Origin: Gerris lacustris
Taxonomy: Eukaryota > Arthropoda > Insecta > Hemiptera > Gerridae
Length of the DNA: 64,000 nt
Assembly: GCA_951217055.1 (NCBI GenBank)
Contig: OX578286.1
Coordinates: forward strand, 16,765,050-16,829,049
Direction: 5' to 3'
Below, piece by piece: positions 51,090 to 63,000 of the stretch. The notes below the pieces were generated by a model. That model was not told where the DNA came from and did not search any database. It saw only the letters and a program-made list of their open reading frames with translations. A program made the translations under genes and the position numbers. Every line of letters begins with the position of its first letter. Within the stretch, counting starts at the first letter, position 1.

Positions 51090-53230
51090 TTATTCCTGGG
51101 GCAGATGTACCTCACTCCTCCAATTACAGCTCATTTTCTTTTATACCACTGTGGGCGTTCTCTGTCAAGATTGTCCTTTTCCCTTCTCGTTTTGCCTTAA
51201 CTCAGACAACATCCGAGTGAGTCCAATCCATTTAAGTTGGGATTTTATTCTCTCGACTAAGTGATTAGCGGAAGCACCCTATCCCTTCATAGGGAGTACC
51301 CTTTCCCTTCAGGTCTTTCCCATGGCTATCCTGATATCTCTTAAAGATTGCTATCCACCTTGAATATAAGGGAACCAACTTCCGCTGCTAACGATGAGAA
51401 TTGTTATTTGTTTTTACTTACACGCCATCTCGGTAGACTGTTAAGCAATAAAAAAAATGCTTATTTACCTTACAAAATTTCTATTTACAGCATGAGCACC
51501 TCTTAAAACACCATCAGCTTTCCCTAGCAGAAAATTCTCTATTACACTGATTTTAGTTGATGAGGGTTTCTTAAATAAAATTTTTACCTCATGTCTGTCT
51601 AAAAATTAAATTCCTATATGTTGCAGGCAATTTATTTTTACTTTTTTCGTGTGTGTAATCAGTTCATTATAATGTTTTTTTCATTTGTATTTAATAATTG
51701 TAAGTTTTGGTATTTTGTTTACTATGTATCTTAAATCTATTTGTGTATATTTTTGATTTTGGAAAAAAAAAAAAAAAAAAAAAACATCAAAGAAATCAAT
51801 AGTGTTCTTTGTAAGTTCGTAAACAAAGAAATGGAAAAATTGGGCCATGTTATTTGAATAAATAGTGTATTTAAAAAAAATATATTTAAAAAAACTACAT
51901 ATTTTTTAGTAAAATAAAGTCGTAAAGTTAACTTAGATATGTCATAGAATTGGGTTAAATTGTAGAGACAGTTGTTTTTTTAAAGGCAAATTTTAAAACA
52001 AAAGCAATTGAAAATAACTGTAAACCAATATTAAAGGAGATTATTAAAATAAATTTGTTTAATTTTATTTATTATTTAAAATAAAATTTCATTAATTTGA
52101 GCAATTTTTTTGACTAATTTTTCAGCTTCCTTTTATTAAATAAGGAATTGTTAAATTTAATTTGATTATATTTCTAACAAAAATTTGACATTTAATCTTT
52201 TTTTAATTCTGATAAGTTTAAACTTTTTACATTCAGTTGAAAAATTGCTGTCTCTATTAATTAAGGGTTTTTTTAAAAAAAAAAATAAATAAATAAAATT
52301 ATTATTATATTCTATTAATTATAAAAAATAAAAATTACCTATAGTTTGTAATTAAGATTAATTGAACTTATTGATTAATATTTCTACTTTTATACACCAT
52401 TGCAGAGTTCCGACTCCAAAAATTATATCAGGATATTGGTAATGTTTATTTTATAGTATGACCATTAATAAAAAATTATTTGTTATGAAATAATGCTAGA
52501 ATTATTTTTTATTTTTTTATTTTGTAAGTATAAAATTGATTTTTTAATATTAATGCGCAGTCAATCATTTTTTTAAATAAACAAAAAAAATGTTATTTCA
52601 GTTGTTATAACTACAATTTTTATTTTATTATTGCTTTTTGATACCTAATTTGATAAATGAACTATAGGTGTAAATTTATATAATTCTTTTTTTTATTTTC
52701 TTTTTTTAAAATATATAAACTCTAATTTTAATAAGTTGCTTAGGAAAGGAAGTTAAAAATCTATTTGTAAGTATGATGTAAGTCATTAACAGATGTATTT
52801 AGACATAGGTTTATTTTTCCCCCATTAGTTTATAATTTCTATTTTTTAAAAAAAATAATATGATTTTTTTTTTTGAGAAAAAACAAAACAAAAATAATTA
52901 ATAATATAAATACAGATATGCAAATCTTGATTATTCGTAATATTTATCCTTTGTTACCTTTTTTTGTATGTATGTTTTAACAATTAATTTAATACCTAAT
53001 TATATTTCTGTAGGATATGAATAACTAATTGAGATTTTCAGTTATTTATTCTTTTCGTTATCTAACTTAGGAGAAACATTAGTTTTATTATTATTTTTCT
53101 TTTACTTTAAAGCACAAATAAAAATAATCCAGTGTATCTTCTCTATGGCGGACACCCGAGGGAAAAAATTGTTTCTAATGTAGTGTAATTGAGATTTTAT
53201 GATATTCATTCATAATAAAAGTCAAACAAA
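51090..53230. other. Region downstream of SRSF1, AT-rich
   Basis: No open frame of note. The most 5-prime 300 bases are less AT-rich, the rest strongly AT-rich with poly-A (about 51764-51784) and poly-T runs. Poly(A)-signal-like AATAAA occurs at 51447 and in several later places, so the end of the SRSF1 transcript could lie here. Confidence 0.4.
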
Positions 53231-53450
53231 TAAAGTTAGGTAAATAACAAACACTATTTCTAGTTCAACTGATCATATTGTCATAAACCATACACATAAA
53301 ATACGGACTAATTTTGACTACGAAAACACATACTGTGACTGTGTTTAGTCGAGACCGTTCAGTATTTTATTTAAGGTTTATGACAAAATACTGATCAATT
53401 AAACTAGTAAGTGTTTGTTATTTACTACCTACACTTGTTTAACCTTCATT
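53230..53450. repeat. ~95-bp-arm palindrome
   Basis: TAGGTAAATAACAAACACT, then CTAGTTCAACTGATCA and TTGTCATAAACC on the left return inverted on the right (53365-53447: GGTTTATGACAAAATACTGATCAATTAAACTAGTAAGTGTTTGTTATTTAC). A fold-back element remnant between SRSF1 and the GGA-rich tract. Confidence 0.7.
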
Positions 53451-53960
53451 ATATTCAGAATTGTCCTTTTTTGAATCAAATTCGTTAAAAATTTTAAGTA
53501 TTAATAACCAACACGTTTATTTGATAATGAATGAGTTAAATAGTACTTAATTGATATTAATGAGAAAAAGACGCTTACTAAACTATTTATTTTTTATATA
53601 AATGCATAATTGATTCAAAATAATTACTAAACAAGTATTTGTTTTGCTACAGTTAATTTTCTCCTAAGTTAGTAATTTTATTTATTGTGTCAGTTCTATA
53701 TGAATTAGTTATGTCCGAAGCCAAGAAGGTACTCTCTGAATGCTATTCCAAATTCCATTGAGTCCATTGTAGAATTTATTTTGTTTTTTATTTATTTTTT
53801 AAACTGCTCCTATGCCATCAATTGCTTTTATTAATACCACTAATTTTCTTAAAGGCACGTTCATTTTTATCTAATTATCTTTCTATTGCACTAATCTTTT
53901 AATGCAAAGTAATTTTTAAAATGTCTATGTGCCTAATCTTGTGTTTATTTCTTTGTTTAG

Positions 53961-54044
53961 GAATCTGAACGGATTTCATTTATGGATCCATTTGGACAAA
54001 AAGTAAATTTGACCCCCAACATAAATAAAAATCTGGATAAATAA
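53961..54044 (+). other. Candidate alternative last exon of SRSF1
   Basis: ATTTCTTTGTTTAG at 53947-53960 is a fair acceptor. The sequence after it stays open for 27 codons (ESERISFMDPFGQKVN...NKNLDK) and ends at a TAA (about 54042-54044). If joined to the internal SRSF1 donor at 50398 the phase is right (0), giving a 201-residue isoform without an RS domain. This is inference from sites and phase only; no similarity of the 27 residues is known to me. Confidence 0.25.
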
Positions 54045-54499
54045 AACAAAATAAACCTTGGAAAAATAACAAATCAAAACATATAAATAAAAGGATAAAA
54101 AAAGAATTTGGACTCGAATGGAAGGAATTTGGACAGGACACGTTAGGATTATGGACAATATTGAGGACCAAGGACACAAAATAACCTATTGTAATGGACC
54201 TGGGGAGTCGGATTGCAAAAGGACCCTTATTTGGACCCAAATCATGAACATCGGGATATTTTTAATTAAAAATGGATGAATTTTAAATAATAATCTTGGA
54301 TACATTATTCAATGAACATATCCATTGGAAATGGATTTAAATTCTTTTCCCCTTTTCCAAGGAATTATTTTAACGAAAGGACCCATTAACAATTTTCGGA
54401 GTCTTAAACTGAACCCAAATTCGGATGTTAGGATTCCTGGAACAATTATTTCAAGATTTCTAGGGATTTAAAGCACCAGGGAGTGTCGAAGTTACAGGA

Positions 54500-55040
54500 C
54501 ATAACGGGATAATGGATTCATGGAATCAGGATATCAGAAACCTTGATGTCAGGATTCATGGAGCCTTCGGACAAATTAAATAGGGATTTGGATCATCAGG
54601 ATGCATTGGATTTTACTGGACTCGATGGAATTAGGGATTCGTGAAATCAGGATATCAAGAACCTTGATGTCAGGATTCATGAAGTCGTTGGACAGGATTT
54701 GTTGGATTTTAAAGGATTCAATGCAATTAGGGATTCATGAAATCAAGATATCAGGAACCTTGATGTCAGGATTCATGGAGCTGTCGGACAGGATTATTAG
54801 GGTTATGGATCATATGGATGCATTGGATTTACAGGACTCAATGGGATTAGGGGTTCATGCTATCTGGATGTCAGGACCTTGATATCAGGATTCATGGAGC
54901 TGTCGGACAGGATTATTAGGGTTTTGGATCATGTGGATGCATTGTTGTTAAAGGACTCAATGGGATTAGGGGTTCATGCTATCTGGATGTCAGGACCTTG
55001 ATATCAGGATTCATGGAGCCTTAATGACAGGATTTAGGAC
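54500..55040. repeat. ~120-bp tandem array, five units
   Basis: AGGATTCATG after a GAT(G/A)TC recurs at 54551, 54672, 54768, 54888 and 55007: spacings 121, 96, 120 and 119. Each unit runs through GGACAGGATT, GGATCAT, GATGCATTGGATTT and CTGGATGTCAGGA(A)CCTTGAT. One unit has lost about 24 bases. Confidence 0.85.
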
Positions 55041-56234
55041 AGGAATGAAGATGTCAAGATGTGTGGTGTATTTATAGATATTTAGGATTACAGGAGATCT
55101 AGTAATGACACAATGCCAGGTATTTTAAAATCCAGGATATCAAATCTCCTAGAACAATTAGGATTTATTTTTAATTTTTGCAGGACTTCTTTTCAAATTA
55201 AGGATTTCATGTAACCTGAGTCAAGGAGGCTGAAGAAGAATCGTAGATCTGTGGAAGATTAGGAACTACGAATATCACACAAAATTATTATTAAAAAAGG
55301 ATGTTTCAGGAATTTGGATATTGCAGTCCCTTCTTCTGTTTTAATGGGAGGGGAATTGCGAATCCTCAACATTCCCCTATCTTTTTCATGTCTGGATTTT
55401 GTTTGATTTTTCACAATAAATAGGAAATTAAGACAAGGACTCGCCACAAAATCATTCAGGATTAAAGGGATCAAATCTCAATTTGGATCAATATACAAAT
55501 AAATATTAGGATTTTGGACCCAAAATCTTCAATTGGAGCCTGGATTTTACTTTTTAATGTGCTAAAACAGGATGTGAACAAAAATTCAATCGTGATAGTC
55601 AATGAGATCCCTTAAATCAAAATTTATTTTGGACATTCTTTCTGTGAATTATTCATTTGAATTTTATTTCTGAAAACATTTAATTCTCATTGGTATTATC
55701 ATTTTTTAAAGAAATAAAATCTGGTATTAATAATAAATATTAACAAAAATTATCAATAAGAAATGTAAATAAAATAAAATTTTCATGTATGAATATAAAT
55801 AATTAATAAATAAAACAGAAAACAATCAAATTGTGTTAAAATTATAACTTTAATAATAATTTAACTCAATAGTTATAATTTACATGGGAATAATATAGAC
55901 AATCTTTGTTATTGGTGTTTATTAATAAACTACTCAGGTCTACACTTAAAATTTTATTTTGTGAGTTTTTTTTAAATGTTGTAAACAACATTTTGATGAA
56001 AATGAATAACTAAGTCGATATTTTCAAAATATAAAAACAAGAAAGTCTCAATTTTTAATGAGAGAAACAATTTTAGATGCTTAAGGTGTCCCCTAAAACC
56101 AAAGTTGAAGAAAAAAGTACCCTAATATAAATAGATAGCAGCTTTAATCTGTCCTGTAATTACCTAAAAGTACTGTCACTGATGGGGGGAAAACCCAGTT
56201 AAGTATTGAAATTTATAAAAATTGCTTAATTATA

Positions 56235-56625
56235 CAGTAGAACCTCGCTTACACGACAACCTCAATTACTAGTGCAATTTTCAAATCCCCTTGAGATTGT
56301 CATAACACATAATGTTAAATTAACCTCTATAACACGACTATTATTATCCAAACAACCTCTATAACACAGATTTTTTCCAATTCACAACATAACTCAGAAC
56401 CTCTATAACAAGTCGTTTTAAGAAGTCAACCTCTATAACGCGTCTCTATACAGGAGTGGGTCGACCTTCAACAAGTCTAGACTTGAAAACCCCGCCCTCG
56501 AACCTCGATAACATGACTGATAGCCAAAATAACCTTGATCACACCGACCCTCAACAAAAAGAGCACCTCGATAACAAGACTGTTTCCCTAATCCCCTTGA
56601 GACACTTCTTATTGAGGTTCTACTG
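56235..56625. mobile_element. pogo-like MITE with TA duplication
   Basis: CAGTAGAACCTCGCTTACAC on the left and TTATTGAGGTTCTACTG on the right, each flanked by TA (56233-56234 and 56626-56627). The body is built of repeated AACCTC(T/A)ATAACAC words. A piece of the same family is at 30.4 kb; the ends share CAGTAGAACCTCG with the element at 23.93 kb. 391 bp, non-coding. Confidence 0.85.
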
Positions 56626-56984
56626 TAATTAGTTCTTTAGATCGTGGTGAATACAGCTTAGGTTGCTTTGGGAATCACTAACCAGGTAGATTAGCGGTTG
56701 TATTAAACATAAACTGAGTTTGGTTTGTGTCTCAAGCATGTAAGTGCTCTTATTTAAAAACTTAATTATTTTTTATCCTTATACATTTTTAAGTACAGTA
56801 ATGCGTCGATTAACCTATCATCAGTTATCTGAATGTTCAATTATCCAAACTGGCTTCATTGAAAAAAAAAATAATTAAGCCACCACTTTATTAATTCTTA
56901 AAAAGAGCGTTATTAGGCATATAATTATATTTTTCCACTATGTACTATAGATTAAAAAAAAAGATTTTTTGTACAAACATCAGG

Positions 56985-57125
56985 GTATGTTTTTTCTGAA
57001 CATGTATGCCAAATTTTATCAAAATTGGCCTTGTAATTTAGGCTTCACGTATCTGCAAAGACGACAGACAGACATTTTTTAAAAACCACTTTTTTGGACT
57101 CCATCAAAATCGAATTTTCACACTA
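56985..57125. repeat. Dispersed repeat with ATCAAAATTGGCC / CAGACAGACA phrase
   Basis: ATCAGGGTATG...CTGAACATGTATGCCAA, then ATCAAAATTGGCC and GGCTTCACGTATCTGCAAAGA, is shared with 63.16-63.25 kb and in part with 0.13-0.20 kb. Such phrases are frequent in insect interspersed repeats; no class is assigned. Confidence 0.5.
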
Positions 57126-57696
57126 TCACATTACAAAAATATTAGAAATGATTAAATACTTTTAAATATCCTCAATCCCCACTATTTCATGTAGGTCAAT
57201 AGTCTTGGTATAGATAATAATAAAATTTCTTTTGAATAATTTGTACCTTTTTTAAGTTTGTGTTTGAATTAAAACTCCAAGATGTTCTATGCACTAGCAT
57301 AGAATAAATTCAGCTGAATAACCCCTTTATAAAGTTTAATTTATTGTGTGAGGAAAGTTTAGAATCCGATAAGGTCGCTTATTACATTTTTGCACTTTTC
57401 AATCTAAAGCTGAATGTTGTGACTGAACTGCATCAAATTAGAACTAGGCTGTCTATAATATAGGAAGTAACTTCAGATATTTGCCAGGGCTTTATATAGT
57501 CTTCTTCCTATAGTGTCAGTTCTCCAAGAGGAAGTATACAATGTCTTTATTCACCTTTTCACGACCCAACACAGAAAAGTATAACTCATCATTGGAATAC
57601 AAATAAAAAAATGAAAGAATCACTTGGCAGGTTCAAAGTCAGCCAACAGGACATACTTTGTAAATAACTCTGAATAAATATATCTTATACACTATC

Positions 57697-57968
57697 TTAA
57701 CCCATTGAATGCGTAATCTAATTCATATGAACCTACTATAGAGACTGAATAGAATCTTTAAAAGTTAATAAAAAAAAAAAATAAAAAAAGGTTTGATCCC
57801 CTGTGGATACATACGTCAGCGGGCCTGACGGAGCCTTGCAAGATGGTTCTACTCGAGGCACGGAGAATAGAGCTACAGAGGGCTGAAAGGGAGGGGCTTG
57901 GATCCACTGCGGATCCACCCGCCAGGTGCGTTAGCACGGCATGGATCCACCCACATTGAATGGGTTAA
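57697..57968. mobile_element. TTAA-flanked piggyBac-like MITE, family 1, copy 2
   Basis: TTAACCCATTGAATGCG ... CATTGAATGGGTTAA with intact TTAA at both ends. The inside matches 58.90 kb and the inverse of 21.88 kb (GCAAGATGGTTCTACTCGAG, CTGAAAGGGAGGG), and like the 21.88-kb copy it keeps the extra GGATCCACCCGCCAGG segment. Non-coding. Confidence 0.9.
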
Positions 57969-57989
57969 TAGATATTTCATCATTATCAA

Positions 57990-58900
57990 TTATAATTTAT
58001 CTAGTAAATTAGTTTGGACTTTGTAAGGCCTGATGATGTCCCTCTAGGGGTGAAATATAGCCATTTTTAAAATAAAATAACTTCTTCCTTTATTCATCCC
58101 AACACGAAAAATACAATTAATTGTGTTTGAAATTAGTACGACATGTGTTTAAAGTTTACGGTAATGTGTTGAACTAGCCTAGAAAGCTGGCTCCTGGTTG
58201 AATGTCCACTTCTGTAGCCAAATAGTTCTTTCGGAAGTAGGGATTGTGATTTTAGTTATTCTAGTTTGTTTTTTTCGGAAATTTTATCAATTTAGCAAAG
58301 CTTTATTTGACGATAGTTTTAGGGTTTTGAGGATCTTTTCCAATATGTTAGGAAAAACTATTATTTTGCAGTTTCCCCAGCATTTAGGAAAATATCTGGT
58401 TATTAACATTTTATTGGACTAATAAGTCAGATGAACTATCGCTCTCATAGGGAGTTGTTTCAACACTGAATCACTGATACCATATGGTCCAAGGGACTTA
58501 TGTGTGATTTTCTTTTTTTTAAATTATTTTTCAGATCATTGGTGATGTTAGACCCTTTATATGATAAGGGTCACCGGGTTTTCTGACTTGGTATATAAAA
58601 CATAATAGGTCTGAGAGAAACACAATTTATTTATTAATTAAAACATTTGTGAGGCTGCTCATTTATAATGAGTTGCTAGTACACAGCTTACTAATCAATC
58701 TCTTACAGACATTAATACATTAACAAGTAACAATAGTTTTACAAAACATAATGCATAGTCATTAAAATACACTTAGTCAACTTAGTAAAATAACTTAAAA
58801 TTATAATAATATAAATATAATAGACTTACAAGCTTGTTTCAAAAGAAATAAGCAAATAGTCAGATAAAGTAAATGATTATTATTATCCATATATATGATT
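57990..58900. other. Intergenic, nothing recognised
   Basis: AT-rich. A CTGATGATGTCCC..GGGGTGAAA hairpin lies at 58028-58055 (see findings). The 74-codon open frame at 58198-58422 is hydrophobic and unrecognised, and is not called. Confidence 0.4.
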
Positions 58901-58902
58901 AT

Positions 58903-59129
58903 TTAACCCATTGAATGCGTAATCCAATTTATGAACCTACCTACCTGACTGAATAAAATTTACACAATTTTAAAAGTTAATTAAAAAAAAAAATGTTTGG
59001 ATCCACTGTGGATACAAACGTGAGCGGGCCTGATGGAGTCTTGCAAGATGGTTCTACTCGAGGCACGGAGAATAGAGCTACAGAGGGCTGAAAGGGAGGG
59101 CTTGGATCCACCCGCATTGAATGGGTTAA
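58903..59129. mobile_element. TTAA-flanked piggyBac-like MITE, family 1, copy 3
   Basis: TTAACCCATTGAATGCG ... CGCATTGAATGGGTTAA. The shortest intact copy (227 bp): it lacks the extra GGATCC segment near the right end present at 57.70 and 21.88 kb. Two of the family lie only 0.9 kb apart in the same orientation. Confidence 0.9.
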
Positions 59130-59907
59130 GATACCTAAAGAGTCTAAAATTATAGATTCGGATATCCGCGTCAATAATGTTACGAGTAAACAATGTTTGG
59201 TGATGACATCTGTCTCTGAAAGTTGAACAGATGTCATATTGCTATGGGGAAATTAATAAAATATTCAAATTTGGCATACTGGCCCTGGATTCAGTCCTAA
59301 GATGTGTTACGAGGGCTTCCTCTTTTTTTTATACTTGTTTGCTTAAACTGATTTGTAAATGGTATTTCCTTTTTTCTCCTGTTAAAATTTTAGAGACTTG
59401 GAGGTTGAAGAGAGACCTTTGATATTGGTTTTCAGAATACACTCATAGTCTCAAAACCAATTTTATTTTTTCTTTTAGCCTTTTGCATGAATTCCACTTC
59501 CACTACTTATTTTTACATCTGCGGTTTCTTTCTTGAGAACCTAGCTGACATGATGGCTAACTGCTTGAATCATAATTTATTAAAGTAAGATCATATGCTC
59601 CAACTTTCTTTTGGTTATAATGAACAACAGCCACTGGATTATTTTTCACAGTTTCTCAGATATTATTTATCGTCAATGATGCTACTAACTCAGAGGAAAA
59701 ATTGCAAAAAAAAATGTATATATACCTAAATTTTTGTTTGTTTGTTGTGAAATTAGGAAAATAAATAAGTTACAAATATATAATTGCGTTATATATAAAT
59801 TTATTAATACAGTATTTGATAATATTTATTAATATAATTTTCAACTTAAGCTAGTATCTGCTGGGTCCATCATACTTTTCAGATGAACTAATATTCCTTA
59901 GAGAAGG

Positions 59908-60060
59908 CTAGTCATTTTTGATTTTGTCGTGGAATTCTGAGTATGTGATAATAGAATTTGCTTTAATATTAAGAAGCTCTTTTACAACTGACAGAGATAA
60001 TCTTTCTCTTTCAGGCGTCCAAATAGATCCCATCATTGAAAAAATACGTTCAGTGGGAGC
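59908..60060 (-). pseudogene. hAT transposase C-terminal (dimerisation) fragment
   Basis: The minus strand reads APTERIFSMMGSIWTPERER then LSLSVVKELLNIKAN and ends at a stop after 50 residues. This is the C-terminal dimerisation region of hAT-family transposases (S/A-x-x-E-R-x-FS ... R-x-x-LS). Upstream sequence (from 60061) is broken, directly starting with a stop, though CTTATAG could also be a splice acceptor. Only the tail is seen. Confidence 0.7.
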
Positions 60061-60069
60061 CTATAAGTA

Positions 60070-63000
60070 CCAGACAGACGCATGGCGAATTCTACTATTT
60101 TAAATATATTAAAAAGAGACGTTTCTTCTAGAAAATGCTTCAATTATTTATTTCCATTCCTCATGGGTTTTGGGGGTTTCTTTTTTTGGTAGGAAAGCCC
60201 ATTTAGCTTTCTGAGTTTTCTTAAAATCCGGACATTTCTCAAAAACGACCAGATATTTCAAATCCAGACGTATGGTAACACCATATTTATATCTTGCAGC
60301 TCCAGCTAGTAATAGAAAAAGTCAAAGCTAATAATTGAACGAGTGTAGTGAGGTCATCATTTCAGAGGCTTGGGATTTTGAAGATTTGTTTGTATAAAGG
60401 GCCCCATTCACAGTCAAACCAGTCAGCAAGCCAGTGCATAGAAATTCTCCCTTCCTAGAGCCCGACTGGCTGGGCGTTGGCCCTACTCATTCGAACCCTC
60501 ACACTGACTGGTAGTCTCATTTCCATTTCAGTTGTGATAACAAATTGATGTTATTAAATCATGGCCCCAAGTAAAATAAAAATTGCTTTGAATTAAAACA
60601 GAAAAGAAGAAACACTTAGACGAAGTATCAACACAAAAAAGTAAGTGCAAAGATCAAGAACATGGAGATTATAGACTTTTTTACAGATGGACGAAAACAT
60701 TTTTTACGAACTGTTGTGGTTAATACATCCTAAAACTGAGAAGTAAATGTCACAGATTAGGATAGTTTGATTGTGAAATTAAGATTTTACTTTTTCAATT
60801 AATTTGATTTTTTTTGTGATTTCTTTTGTAATTTCATGCTTAAGGATGCTCTTAGCGATTTTTTTATTACATAGCTTTTGTCCGTACTTGGATTAACTTA
60901 ACGACATTTTTTATACAAGTTTTACAAATGCACTGTTTCTCAAAATTTCTATTTGAATATGCTTTTGATTTAATAACCTTGTATAGACAAGGTCTTCCCT
61001 GGTTGAGATTAATAAATTACTCCCAATCCTCAAACATAACGAAATTATATTAAAAGTTAACAGAACAAAAATAATTAATCTAAAACAATGCAATTACCAG
61101 AAATCAGATACAGTTAACAGTAGCAAAAAGTAACGAGCTGGTTGGAAACTAACCATACACAGGCCCGCCCAAACGAATTCTGGGCCCCTAGGCAAATATC
61201 TTGTGAGGGCCCCGTTCGGTCTCAAAAATACCCCCCCCCCCCCCCCCACACGTCAATCTCAAATATGAGTGTTTGCCTTAACCATATCACCTTCTTGAGT
61301 GTTTTTTCTTACTTTAAATCTATTTACATAAATACAAGTAGACTGCTGTCGTTAAACATATATATGGACTACCTACTGTAAATATACATAGTTTTATGGT
61401 TGTTGTTCAAACGCTTTTTATAATAAACAATGTTTTTTTTCGTGGGAAAAAAAAAAAAAAAAATAGCGCCGTTAACGATAACTGGATGTAAAAATAGACT
61501 GATTTTAACAAAATTCTACACACCCAGCGATTGTGACAACTGTGTAGTTTTTTAGTTGATAGCAGATGACTAACTAAAAGAAATTATTTTATTCAGCATG
61601 ACTAAAATGATAGGACTAGATGAAAGGAATATGTAATATATCAATAAAAATAATCCAAATGTAATATTTTAAAGATGGCGGACAACTAAAAAACAAGTTT
61701 TTAGTCAGCATAACATAGATATAGCTATAACATTTAGATAATATGTAATACATCGCTTTAAGATCTTGAAGAGTAGAAACAGATTAAGTAACTTATATTT
61801 ATATTACACTTGTTTTTCCGCCATTGTGAAAACAAATATGGACGAAATCTGTGTGAAATGAAAATAAAAGAGTATTTATATATACTTATTTAGCATGTTA
61901 CATATAATTTTTTTAAGCTCTTTCATTTCAGTTAGATTAGGAATGTGATCATTTGAATTTCGCGTTATTTTTTGTTTTGGATATTAACTGCTGGCAACAC
62001 TGCTCTTTTAAAAGGCTTTTACACATGTTCACTGCTTATTTAATGGATTTTATTCAAATCAAATTTAGTCATTATTTTCAATGTTATACATCTTTCCAGA
62101 GAATTAATTTTTTTTTTTTTTTAACTAACTCAATATTAAATTAATGACAGAATTTAAGTTCTGCATTTATTTACTATGATAAATACGTGTTTACTTTCTT
62201 GAGGTTATGCTTCGGTGTAGTGCTGGGTGATCCTCGAATTTCTGGAATCGATTTCGTTTCAAGAATTGGATAAAATCGATTCTATAAAGTCTTATTTGGA
62301 CTTGGAACCAACACCAACAACCATCAAGTAGCGCGGGAGAACCGTATGAAAATTAAGGTAATCACAATAACTAATAACTTTAATAATTATGAATAGTGAC
62401 AACACTTATGAATAGCGTCAAACATTAACAAAAAGTTGAAAGGGGTTATAGGAACGAGAATATTAAACCAACAGAGAGAGAGAAAAAAATAGACTTATAC
62501 AAACAGACACAACACTTTCTTTCCTTGTTATCATAAGAGTTTATTGAGTGTGCTATTGTTATAGTAGATTTACAGTAAACATATTTGTGTGGTTATTCTA
62601 AAAAAAAAGACAATAAGTCACCTTTAATATCATTTTCGGGGTAAACTGAATGAGGTAAATACGAGCAAGAATTGCTTGGCATGATTTATAAATTTAATAG
62701 AATAGGTAGTTGATATCCCTTTGTCAAAAAAATACGTTTTCTCCCACATTTCTACAAACAGGCTCTTGTTCTCCAGTTTTACACATATTACTTCTACCTT
62801 ACTCCTACATTTTTTTCCATAAAACACCTTCCTATTAACTAGAATTTCAGGTTGTAATCGATTCTAAAAAATCGGTCCGAGACCACTCAGATGTAGGTAC
62901 ATTAGATAATTTTTTATGAAAATGTATCATAAAAATAACTTTTCCTCGGCTGAGAATCGAACCCAGCCTCTCTCCATCCACATTTTTTTTCTTGGGAAAA

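Larger units (their letters stand above)
53961..55560 (+). other. GGA-dense tract
   Basis: Unlike its surroundings, this 1.6-kb stretch is crowded with GGA on the plus strand (11 occurrences in 54481-54600 alone, where about two are expected by chance). It contains the 120-bp tandem array. Open frames on either strand (for instance 53980-54240 minus, 54601-54882 plus) have no recognised domain and reflect the repetition. Confidence 0.7.

Noticed and set aside
54601..54882. 93-codon open frame in the GGA tract
   Set aside because: Its repeated peptide simply reflects the 120-bp array; several frames are open in the same way.
61158..61250. hAT-type element starting CAGGCCCGCCC
   Set aside because: The end style fits, but no right end or duplication could be located.
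62215..62890. hAT-type element starting GTGCTGGGTGATCC
   Set aside because: Only one end is recognisable and no 8-bp duplication or mirrored right end was found.
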